A stretch of DNA of 64,000 bases from Grammothele lineata (lineage: Eukaryota; Basidiomycota; Agaricomycetes; Polyporales; Polyporaceae): positions 60,509-124,508 of the forward strand of contig NDFF03000056.1 of the NCBI GenBank assembly GCA_002150815.3, given 5' to 3'. The position numbers and the translations under genes are program-made. Positions 16,104 to 25,688 of this stretch are shown here, piece by piece. Under the pieces are notes generated by a model. The model made no database searches and was not told the DNA's origin. It saw only the letters and a program-made list of their open reading frames with translations. Numbering within the stretch: the first letter of the stretch is position 1; each line of letters starts with the position of its first letter.

Positions 16104-17256
16104 TCACGGCCGTACTTCGTTCTCACTATCCCACTTCACAATACCCTCCACCAAAGCATCCGGAGTCGGTTTCGCAGCGACGACATCCACCCGCATGCTA
16201 AGCTCTTCTCGCAGTGCCGTGGCAGTTGTCGGCCCGATAGCTGCTATACGAGCGTGTCGTCTACTCCCATCTGCGCATGGTGAGCTCTCGACGTCGAAGA
16301 CCTCGTCTAGGAACGGCCTGACATGTTTCGCAGAGCTCGGCGCGAAGTGCACAATCCACCAATCGTTCTCTGCCCCTTCTAGATCTGGGTGAACCCGCGT
16401 CAGTCGCGCCTCACAAGGGTGTTCGCCAAAAGCGGAGAAGGGAGGAAAAATGTGGACGTACCAAGCCCCCGCACCCCCGCCGCGAGGTCCTCTCCGAACC
16501 TCGCCGACCCCTGCGTCGCGTACACTTGCACGGCCTCGAGCACGATCCCCGCGCCACGCACGATGTCCGAAAGAGTCTCGCGGTTCTTGTCGCCCGTGAG
16601 GTAGAGCAGCCGTTTCTTCGCGCCGCGGCCCTGCTCGTATACGCCATCCCCATTCCCACCTTCTATTCGTTTTCGTCCCTCTTCTCCTTCTCCTCCGCCG
16701 TCGGATGGGGACGAAGACGGCCCGGGAGCGAGCTCCGCAACAATCAACCGCGCGAGCTTCTCACCCGTACCCGCCTCCGCGCCCCCGCGCACGTCCGTGG
16801 GTGCGTGTGGCGAGCGGGGGAACGAGGTGCGGATCGCGCGCAGTGCTGAGGCGGTGGCTTCGCCGACGGCGTAGAACGGGACGCAGGACCATCCGGGGGC
16901 TGGGTCTGGAGCTAGTGGACTGTGGCTCAATTTGTGTTCCAAGTTGCGAAGAGGGTGAAGAACGAACCTTCCCTGGTGTCCGTATCGGAGGTCGAGCTCG
17001 CGCTCTCCACAGCGGCGCGCCACGCCTCGCACGCGCGCCCGCTCGTGACGACTACGCCTGCGTACGGCCACACCTCACCGTCCTCCTCGGCGGGGCAGGA
17101 GCCAGCACGGACGACCTCAGCGAGGCGCGCGGCGTTGGTGAACACGGTCTCGAGGACCGGGAGCGCGCGGGCGCGGTAGCCCCGCGCGGCGAACGCGGCT
17201 TCGTACTTGTCGGACGGGCCTTCTGGTGCGCGGAGGAGGAGCACGGGGGGAGGCAT
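16104..17256 (-). CDS. HEM4: Uroporphyrinogen-III synthase
   Basis: Fourth enzyme of heme synthesis; cyclises hydroxymethylbilane with inversion of ring D in the cytosol. Three exons: 16968-17256, 16462-16911, 16104-16384; 339 aa. HEM4-fold signatures: start MPPPVLLLRAPEGPSDKYEA, VLETVF, YAGVVVTSGRACEAW, the hinge PFYAVGEATASALRAI, LLYLTGDKNRETL, VYATQGSARF, IVHFAPSSAKHV and IAAIGPTTATALREE. A Gly/Glu/Ser-rich insert (PSSSPSDGGGEGEEGRKR) lengthens the loop between the two lobes. Exon 3 has two in-frame acceptors six nt apart (before atctag or after it), so two proteins differing by two residues are possible. Divergent from CTP1. Confidence 0.88.
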
Positions 17257-17747
17257 GTGGAGGTTGTGAGGCCTTGAGGATTGGGGAGAGTGTGGGCTGG
17301 GCTTTGCGGGGGGAGTACACCTCCAATGTGTGTACTTCAAGTTGTTCAAGTATATGTGCACTAGCCCGGCGGGGCGTAAGTGCTAACTTCCAAATTGCCC
17401 TTGGTCTTCAGTGCTATCGCTAGTTCAGACTCCAGAAAGCGCGAGAGAGGCCTATAGCGTCTGTGAGAAATGTAATGGTCGCCTGAAACGAGCGCAAGAG
17501 ATGAGGGAAGGAGAGGACATCGTGGGCGACAAGACTGAGCTGAGAGAAACGGCGTGCGGCCGTCCGGGGACGGGATGAGATCATCGTTTCGCAAGGCGCG
17601 CCTGACTTCACGCGCTTGCGGCCAAGTTTCTTGGACTCGAGTCTTTTCTTGTTTCCGCCCGCGGGGTCGTCTTCTTGCTCTCGCCTCCCGTTCCTTTGTC
17701 TCTTGTCCGGGGAATCAAAGGCATCCCAAAAACCATCAAAAGCCATC
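17257..17747. promoter_or_regulatory. Shared intergenic promoter region of HEM4 and CTP1
   Basis: 491 nt lie between two divergent start codons; no other gene is seen. The short antisense frame 17420-17845 overlaps CTP1 exon 1 and is discarded. Confidence 0.45.
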
Positions 17748-19167
17748 ATGTCGAAAAAGGAGAAACCCCTCCACTCGCTCATCGCGGGTACCACCGCCGG
17801 TGCGGTCGAGGCGTACGCACCTACCTCCTTCCCGCAATCCTGCACATCCTCATGCTAAACGGGGCCTCCTTCGTGTACTTCTAGTTTCATCACGTACCCC
17901 ACGGAGTTCGTCAAGACACGGTCGCAGTTCAGCGGGAAGGTGTGCGTCTTCACCATGTCGAGTCATATTCCTCTCGTTCTCCTCATGCACGCATTTTCTC
18001 CCCATAGCGAGAGAGCCCCATCACAATCATTCGCACGACACTACAAACGAAGGGAGTCTCAGGGCTGTATTCAGGATGCATGGCTCTTGTCATCGGTACG
18101 TTCCCATACACGCATATTCCCACTTGGATCCAACTTCAAGCCGCTGTGGGATAGGCAACTCGGTGAAGGCAGGGGTACGCTTCGTGTCGTACGACCACTT
18201 CAAGCACGCACTTGCGGACGCTGAGGTGAGTTCCTGTCCACCAGTTGACGAAAGGCGAAAAGGCTGACGTGTGTCCGTGGGTGAGGGCAAAGTCTCGCCC
18301 GCCCGCAGCCTCCTCGCCGGGCTCGGCGCGGGCATGATGGAGGCCGTCTTCGCGGTCACGCCCTCAGAAACGATCAAGTGCGTGTCCTCTCTCCTTTCCA
18401 TGTTCCACGTCCAAAGATAGGGCGCTGACTGGTCGTGCGCGCGCAGGACGAAGCTCATCGACGACGCGAAGAGCCCGAGCCCGCGCTTCCGCGGGCTCGT
18501 GCACGGCACGGCGTGCATCGTGCGCGAGGAGGGCATCCGCGGGATCTACCGCGGCCTTTTCCCCGTCGTACGTCCCCTCTTCCCTTTGTTTCCTTTCACC
18601 TTTTCGGCGCGTCCGTTCACACATACACGTACGCAGATGATGCGCCAAGGCGCGAACTCGGCCGTGCGCTTCACGACGTACACGACGCTCAAGCAGCTCG
18701 TGCAGGGCCAGAGCCAGGGGCGCGCGGGCCAGCCCCTCTCGAGCGCGGCGACGTTCGGGATCGGGGCCGTCGCGGGCCTCGTCACGGTTTATACGACTAT
18801 GCCGCTTGAGTGCGTCCCCTCTCTTTTACCTTGCTTTGCATTGCGAGCGATTATGTGGTGGACGGGGGGCTGACGCGCGGATATGGTCGTGGACGACAGC
18901 GTGATCAAGACGCGGATGCAGAGCCTCGAGGCGCGCCAGGCGTACCGCAACTCGTTCCACTGCGCGTACCGCATCTTCACCGAGGAGGGCCTCTTCCGCT
19001 TCTGGACGGGCACGACGCCCCGCCTAGCGCGTTTAGTGGTGAGTTCCTCTCTTCTTTCGCTTTCTGTTGTGCGGAGGCGCTGACGCGGCGGGCAGATGAG
19101 CGGCGGCATCGTGTTCACGGTGTACGAGAACGTGATCAAGCTCATCGGCTCGGGGGCGGGGGCGTGA
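17748..19167 (+). CDS. CTP1: Mitochondrial tricarboxylate (citrate) carrier
   Basis: Inner-membrane antiporter that exchanges citrate for malate or isocitrate, supplying cytosolic acetyl-CoA. Nine exons: 17748-17812, 17885-17939, 18008-18095, 18155-18225, 18286-18377, 18447-18567, 18637-18809, 18900-19038, 19096-19167; 291 aa, the normal length of a mitochondrial carrier. Three tandem repeats each carry the carrier signature: PTEFVKTRSQF, PSETIKTKLID and PLDVIKTRMQS. The opening KPLHSLIAGTTAGAVEAFITYPTEF and the blocks SLLAGLGAGMMEAV and VRFTTYTTLKQLV are those of Ctp1 rather than of other carriers. Exon 5 uses an unusual acceptor (gtgag before ggcaaag). Confidence 0.9.
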
Positions 19168-21106
19168 GCGTGGGCTTGCGGCGTATTTGTTGTGTCGCTT
19201 TTCTCTATGCAATCTTCCTGTCCTGCAGTACATCCACACGCCGGCCCATTTCCATCAAATTGCCGCCCCTTTTAGAAATCTACAAGTCGTTAATGGCTCC
19301 CTCAAGGTTGGGGCGAAGGATTTAAACGGTCGCGTGAGGTGCGGTGTACTGCCTGCACGTCAGCTATGTGGAGGACTTCCCAGCAGATGCGGTGCGCGTG
19401 CCGCGATTGGATCGATTATGCGCACGATATTCACCGGTATGGCGGCCGTAAAAGCAGTAAGCTGCGTACGAGACGCAGGGCTCCCCTGACGAGGCGTCCC
19501 TACCACAAACGTTTTCCGTTCTGATGATCGGCCATCTGTGCGTAAGTTGTAGTTGGTGAGTAGCTACCGTTGCTTTTCGCAGACGAGATTGACTGATGCT
19601 GGTGGCCTTCGAGATCTGACGCCAAATCGTCTGTTTGTGGCGCCCCAAAGAGGGCGCCAACCGAATCGTCTTCACAAGTGGAGCGGCCCTGTCTGCTGCT
19701 AGCACTCACCGATTTCCAGGCACCCGAAATCTCGTGAACCCCGGGTCGTATTCGCTCGTAGCACCGACAGCCACACCCCCGTCTCAAATCGGCGGTGCCA
19801 CCTAAACGCAAACGTTCGAGGGTGGCATCCCAAGCGGGAATGCCCCGAAGGAGGGAGGATATCCGATAAATGAATGGTTTGCCAAGCATACCGTCTGTCG
19901 AAGCCGTCGACGCGCTGGTGTATGTATCTGTCACCGTCGCTGACACGGGGCGTCAGCGAGGTGATCCGGAGCATTCGGAACGTGGTTCCGTCAACGTTGA
20001 GCGTGGTTGGGGGTGGCGGTGCATCACCAGAGCTGACATGACGGATTTGTGCACTAAGTCCTCGGGCGCCCCGTCGCCGTCTTTCACTGCCCTTACGACC
20101 CTGCTTCCTCAATCCCATAACTCAAAAATCCACTCGGAGTTGTCGTCCTCACGCTCATCCGGACAAGCTCGTATTCGACACCGCCCATCTTCCCCATCGC
20201 AGACGTCTCCTCCACATGATGCGCCCCTATGGCACTGCGATCGGCAGCACTGGCGATCCCATCAGCGGTCAAGTTGCTCATGACTCGACCTGTCCAGCAT
20301 ATTGAACGTCGGGCGCCAGCGCCCCGCCGAGAACGGCCGCGACGCCAAACAAGCACGTCAAGCAAGATTCCATTACGCGCGCTTGCCACCCTGCACCACC
20401 ATCATCGACATCCGCGGTCTTTCCCCGATTCGAATAGCGAGGCTTCGAGTCGCCATGCTTGCTGGCCGGCTTGCAGCTTCGGCAGGTGAAGCTTTCATCT
20501 GGACGAGGTCTTTGTGTGCAATGAATCTGGTGAGCACGCCGGTATTATCGACCAACCGCCACGTACTGATCACGCTCCATCGCCGCAAAAAAGTGTAGCC
20601 TTGCAATAACGAGCCCGGGCAGTGCACAAGGCTTCGAGCTTCACACAATGTCGAAGAAAGGGGCCTATCAAACTCTGCCTGCACAGCGGTCAGCGAGCGC
20701 ATGCGGTGCACTGTCAAAGACGGACTTCGACACTTACATCGAACCGGCAACCCCCAGGCTAACTTACCATCCCTCCGTCCTCGGCGGTGCTTGGCACTCG
20801 CGCTACGCGAACCCAATCCGGACCGCCCGTCCGCTCGAATGCGGCTGCACGTCCTTGTTGACAGATGGCACCACAGGTGTGCGGCGTCCTCGACGAAGTC
20901 AATCCTATAGGCCCAAGCGGTCGTGACGACCAGTACTTCGCTCACGAGGACGCATCTCGTGGGTGTACGATATAAAAGCTCGTCGGTTTTTCACAGCAGG
21001 GGTCCTTCGAGTCGGTTCGGCATCCCCGCTCTTCCCCCTTTCCCCCCCCTCTCTCCCTTACCTCCCAACATCGTCCTCGACCCCATCCAAAGTCCTGCCG
21101 CAAATC
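19168..21106. other. 1.9-kb stretch without a recognised gene
   Basis: Only short overlapping frames on both strands are present, with no run of exons that splice into a known protein. No terminal repeats or RNA gene were seen. It includes the promoter of the Cys-rich gene at 21107. Confidence 0.4.
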
Positions 21107-21958
21107 ATGATCGCCCCACCAATCACCCTCGTCGCCCTCCTCCTGGTCGCCTCGTCCGCGCACGGTGCCGCGCCTCCAGCGGCAGACCTGAGCCCCGCGC
21201 TGTGGTTTACTCTCGACAGCCACGCCCTGGGGCCCAACGGCACGCACGACCTTGCGGTCACGGACGACGGCTGCCCCATTGGGTACGCCGAGTGTTCCGC
21301 GACAACGTGCTACCCGCTTGACGGGTCCGAGTGCTGCTCCGGTTCGTCACCTCTCGTTTTGTTTCCATGCGAAGCGCATTGAGCTGACATGATCACGCTA
21401 CAGATGGCAACTACTGCCTCCCGGGCACGTACTGCGACGACGGCGGGTGCTGCCCCGACGGCCACATCTGCTCCGGCGTCGCCCCTCCCCCATCGACCGT
21501 CGGCGGCGGCACGGAGACCATAACCAGCACCCGGCGCGCGACGAGCACGAGCTCCGGGCGCGCGACGGTGACGTTCACCTCGGGCTTCGCGACCTCCTCC
21601 GACTTCTTCACCTCCACGACCGAGTCGGACATCTTCACGGACACGGACACGGAGACCGACTCGGACACATTCACGGTGCGGGGGACGACGGTGACAACGC
21701 CTACTGGGATCGGGGCCGCGACTACGACGGCTACGAACGCCTCTGCTGCGACGTCGAGCGTGTCGAACCCGCTCTCGGGAGACAGTGGGTCTTCGCTAGG
21801 CAGCGGTGGCTCGGGCGCGCTGGGCCTCCGTGCTGCGAGTGGTTGGCAGGCGTGTGCGTTGGCCGCGGCCGGAGTTGTCGCGGGGATGTTCCTCGGTAGG
21901 TTTCTTCGTTTGCCTCATGAGGAATCGAAGATACTGACGACGGATACCAACAGTTTGA
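21107..21958 (+). CDS. Secreted Cys-rich protein with Ser/Thr stalk and GPI-type tail
   Basis: No named function. Three exons: 21107-21341, 21404-21895, 21954-21958; 243 aa. An N-terminal signal peptide (IAPPITLVALLLVASSAHGA) is followed by a Cys module: DGCPIGYAECSATTCYPLDG, ECCSDGNYCLPGTYCDDGG, CCPDGHIC. Then comes a Ser/Thr-rich stalk (TSTRRATSTSSGRATVTFTS and a repeated TDTDTETDSDTFT acidic patch). The end SGWQACALAAAGVVAGMFLV is hydrophobic and fits a GPI-attachment signal if the last intron is removed; without splicing the frame would run on to 22005 and end in a polar tail, which fits less well. A shorter relative with the same module starts at 25170. Probably a cell-wall or surface protein; host or substrate role unknown. 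Confidence 0.72.
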
Positions 21959-22316
21959 TCGCGGAGCGGGCTATGATGCTAGCCCCTCATATAATCTTTG
22001 AATAGCACTGATTGGTTTGGGTTACGCTCGAATTTCGAACTCAGATCGGCCTACGATACACTCTTACGATATATACGTCCAATACTCTCCCAGAACACGC
22101 ACACGCTACGTTACGAGCCTCATAATGTCGGTCTCTGCGCGTCATCGTTCCTCGAGTGTATTTATGTCAGACATCGGTGTTGGTTCATCAACCATGACAT
22201 GTATTACCACGGATCAACCGCGTACGACACCAGACATGACAAGGAGCTACCAGAACTCCCGTCGCACACCAGAAACACAAAGAACCAGAATCCGCAACCC
22301 CCCAAAACGCCTTTCC

Positions 22317-23879
22317 TCAGTCATCCTTCTCTTCATCCTTCTCTTCCTCTGCGGCCTCCTCGCTACTAGTAGCCCGGGAGACCTCCGACGCGGCAAGCGC
22401 GAGCATGCGTACGCCATGCTCCTGCTTCGTCCGTTGCTCGCGCGACTCTTCCAGCAAGATCGGGTCGATCTGGGGCGTGTACGCTTGTTTCCCTACGGCA
22501 TAACGCTCCGCCACGCCCGGTCCTTTGTCGAGTCCACGGACAGAAGGGATCTCGAGTTCGAGCGTGCCGTTCCCGGCGTTGGAAGAGAGACGCTGCAGAG
22601 GGTGACGCTTGAGCGACAGAGGCGCACAACCGCTAGGCTGGGCAAATGGAGGAACCATAGCCAGGTTTCCGGGGAAGAGCTCAGAGATGGACGGAAGTGT
22701 AACCTTGCTGCTACTGCCGGCCGAGTTCCCCACTTGAATGTCAGGGAGCTGGTAGAGAGTCGGGCTGGGGCCGATGGGAAGAGACGAGGGACCGGCACTG
22801 AGCAGAGGCCGGAGAGGGACCGGGTTGTATGCGGGACCGAGATACTCTTCGGGGCCGGAAGGAAGGCTAGGACCGGGGCTAGGAGAGAAGCGCCAGCGAG
22901 GGATGACAGAGGACAGATCACCAGGCGAGTCAGAGGAGAAGCCAGCTGCAGGGACCATCGAGAAGAATTGGCCAGATGGCCAACCGTAGCCCGCACGAGA
23001 GTCGACGATGAGATTGTTGACAGCCAGCGGGACATACTCAGCCGTGACCCGGGGCACCAAACTAGGGTGAGGAGGCCTGCTCTTCACACTAGGTCCCGCG
23101 ACGTTGTTAGCGGTTGGCTCCGTCCTAGGGGCAGGATCAGGAGGAAAAGGTTGACTGCTAGCAGATTCGTCCTCCGTAATCTTCGAGGTGCGCCTGTAAG
23201 AGCATGTCGGGCAGTGCTTGACGAAGAGCGCGATGAGGTCCTTCGGGATCCACGTGTACCGCTTCCGCACCTCCACTCCAGTCTTGTCCCGGCCACCGTG
23301 CTGGACGCGGGCGTGCGCGACGGACAGGATGTCGAAGATCTGCTCACGGATCGCAACGCGCTTCCCGTCGTGGACGACAACCGGCAGCCCAGGCACAGCG
23401 ACGGCCCTCGTCTCACCAGCCCCAGCGTCGAGCTCCACGGGATCCGCAAGCGCGAACATCTTGCGGACCCACCAACGGAATTGAGGCGTACCGACAGCGC
23501 ACGCTGCTGGCGCGAGGAGGACGAGCCAGATCTGGTCGAACAAGGCTTGCGAGATGAGGGCCTTGGCGCGCTTGCGTTGGTCGAGGCTGGCGAGGTAGAC
23601 GTCCTGCAGCTGGTCGAAGCGAGCGCGGGAAGGCATGCCCAAATCTACGGAGGGACCTCTGCGAGCCCAAGGAGGAGTCGTGTCCGGAACACTCAGAGGA
23701 TCGTACTTCTTCTTGGAACTGTGCCCGGACGAGCGGGCCTGGAGAGAACGTGGGCTGGGGTAGGGCTCTTGCTTACTCTGTCGAGCCTTGGACGTTCTCA
23801 CTTTCGAGCCCGCTTGCTCCTGACCCTCATTGCCTGTCGACTTCGACGAGACGGCTGAACGTGTAATCCTGGCGGGCAT
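22317..23879 (-). CDS. Single-exon protein with a stand-alone integrase-type H2C2 zinc finger
   Basis: 520 aa with no intron, in a genome where nearly all genes have many. Residues about 155-225 read REQIFDILSVAHARVQHGG, RDKTGVEVRKRYTWIPKDL and FVKHCPTCSYRR, which matches the HHCC zinc-binding domain that precedes the catalytic core in LTR-retrotransposon integrases (two His, then a Y-x-W block, then C-x2-C). No DDE catalytic core follows: the rest is Pro/Ser-rich and disordered, ending in an acidic Glu/Lys/Asp tail. The N terminus is basic (KVRTSKARQSKQ, SSKKKYDP), followed by a helical block SRARFDQLQDVYLASLDQRK. No LTRs, reverse transcriptase or gag are seen nearby, so this looks like a domesticated domain rather than a live element. 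Likely nuclear and DNA-binding by inference only. Confidence 0.75.
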   Translation of the reverse strand: MPARITRSAVSSKSTGNEGQEQAGSKVRTSKARQSKQEPYPSPRSLQARSSGHSSKKKYDPLSVPDTTPPWARRGPSVDLGMPSRARFDQLQDVYLASLDQRKRAKALISQALFDQIWLVLLAPAACAVGTPQFRWWVRKMFALADPVELDAGAGETRAVAVPGLPVVVHDGKRVAIREQIFDILSVAHARVQHGGRDKTGVEVRKRYTWIPKDLIALFVKHCPTCSYRRTSKITEDESASSQPFPPDPAPRTEPTANNVAGPSVKSRPPHPSLVPRVTAEYVPLAVNNLIVDSRAGYGWPSGQFFSMVPAAGFSSDSPGDLSSVIPRWRFSPSPGPSLPSGPEEYLGPAYNPVPLRPLLSAGPSSLPIGPSPTLYQLPDIQVGNSAGSSSKVTLPSISELFPGNLAMVPPFAQPSGCAPLSLKRHPLQRLSSNAGNGTLELEIPSVRGLDKGPGVAERYAVGKQAYTPQIDPILLEESREQRTKQEHGVRMLALAASEVSRATSSEEAAEEEKDEEKDD

Positions 23880-25169
23880 GTCTTTGAGGGGAAACGATTA
23901 TGTAGATGCCAAGTGACTAGGTGTTGATTACTGCGGGGGCACGAAGATAGCCATAAGTAAAGAAACGCAGTATACGGTAGATACGTACTAGTTGCTGTAG
24001 AGTAGACTGATCTAGTTATAAGGTCAACGGTGGATAGAATAGAATGTGGCAGATGAAGATAAAGGGGTTCCCAAACGCGACGCGTCGCGTCGACGAGAAC
24101 GGAGGCGAAGAGGGACACGTCACGTGGTTGAGACCCGAGTGGGCTCGCCCCTGCTCGCCCGTCACCAACTCGGAAAACGCCGGATTTCGACGTCGACCGC
24201 AACCACATTATGACTGATCGTCGTCCATGCAAGCCACGATGCGCTGGTTCTCCAGTGAGACCTCAATCCAACAAGTGACAAGCACAACAGACCGGAGTCG
24301 AGACTGCACATCGCCAGGTAAAATTTTTCGCACTCCAGACCGAATCTGCTTAGGAGCCGTCAAGACTCATGTACTACATACTACAGCTCGACGTGAGGCT
24401 GGAAGTGGGGCGTCGCCACTGCTCCGAGTTGTGGTCGTGATACCCTGATAATGCAGCGCCTCCTAGTTTCGCATTGGCTGAATGAAAGGCCTGAAAACTA
24501 GTGCGGTACTGGTACGCCGCCCCGTGGCGGTACGTGACGGCGGCGACTCGACGGGCGCGACAGGTTGCTAACGGCTCATTTTTCTTGTAGATTGCAGCCG
24601 ATCCTTGCGAAAAGGCTTGGCATTTCCGTGGCAGCACCTCCATGCAACGCGACGGCTGCGATCCTAACCATAACCACTTTTGCGACTAGAACACCCCCCT
24701 AACGGCACCTGGCTTTCCGCCGCTCGTCGTACGGCATTGTGGGCAGAGCGTCGACATCCACGAGCGACTCAGGCTTCCCTCGCGTCTGATCCAAAGAACG
24801 AACGAGCCAATAAGAACCCCCGGCCCGCCATGTGCACGCCGCCGTATGTTCTTCGAATATGCCACGATCATGATACTATGGCCTCTGGTGGCAGCAGCCC
24901 GACATGGCGTTGACAGCGTAGTGGTGGGCGGCGAGCGACGGTCACCGCAGACTAGCCAGATACATCACTACTCACCGTCTTCGTCGGGATTAGGACGTCC
25001 GCATCGTCGTCTCCGCACCGCCCGCCGTCCTAGGACAACTCCTCAAAAGCCTGGTGCATTCGCGGGTCTGTGAGGCATTGCCAAACCACAGGAACTCCTC
25101 TTGTTTTCCAAGCCCGCACCTTCTCACCCCCTTCCCCACTCGTTCGTCAAGGCCAGCAGCATCGACACC
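23880..25169. other. Intergenic, no gene seen
   Basis: 1.29 kb containing the upstream regions of two divergent genes (the H2C2 gene and the Cys-rich gene at 25170). No exon chain, RNA gene or repeat could be supported. Confidence 0.4.
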
Positions 25170-25688
25170 ATGCCCTCCCTCCGCTCCCTCACCTTCCTCC
25201 TCTTGACCTCCGCGCTCGCCGCCCACGCCTTCGTCCCCCCAACGAGCCTCACCCGCCGCGCCTCCTCCGTCCTCGCCCGCGACCCCGGCGCGATCGACGG
25301 CAGCGACGGCTGCCCGGCCGGCACCACCCACTGCTCCGCGACGACCTGCTACCCGCTCGACGGCTCCACGTGCTGCGCCGGTGAGTCTTTTCCCTGGTCC
25401 TCCTTTCCCCTTGCCCCCTACTCTACCCCTTCCCTGCTCTCCTCCCCTCCGCCTTTCTTCCTCTCCCTCTTCCTTTCTTCCGCCCGTCTTGGCACATGCT
25501 AACCCCCGTTCCTATTTTTCCTCGCGGCGCGCGCTGCAGACGGGACCTTCTGCGACCCCGGGCTCGCATGCCTCGGCGCCGGGAAGTGTGGCACGAACAT
25601 TGCCATCGGCAGCGGCGCCGCGTCTTCCTTCCCCAGCTTGCAGCTTGGGGGCCTCCTCGTCGCAGGGGCGGCCGTCGTGCTCGCTTGA
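25170..25688 (+). CDS. Small secreted Cys-rich protein with GPI-type tail
   Basis: Two exons, 25170-25380 and 25540-25688, 119 aa. Signal peptide (LRSLTFLLLTSALAAHAF), then a short spacer with a dibasic site (LTRRASSVLARDPG), then the Cys module DGCPAGTTHCSATTCYPLDG, STCCADGTFCDPGLACLGAG, KCG. The end SFPSLQLGGLLVAGAAVVLA is a hydrophobic GPI-type tail. The module CSATTCYPLDG is identical in the gene at 21107 and the intron sits at the same codon (after CC), so the two are paralogs; this one lacks the Ser/Thr stalk and the extra CC motif. Function unknown; effector-like or wall protein by architecture. Confidence 0.75.

Noticed and set aside
19168..21106. Degenerate transposon in the long gap after CTP1
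   Set aside because: No transposase, reverse transcriptase, terminal repeat or target-site duplication could be found by eye.
22017..23858. 613-codon open frame on the plus strand
   Set aside because: It lies antisense to the single-exon H2C2 protein, is Arg-rich and has no domain; GC-rich codons on the other strand easily leave such frames open.
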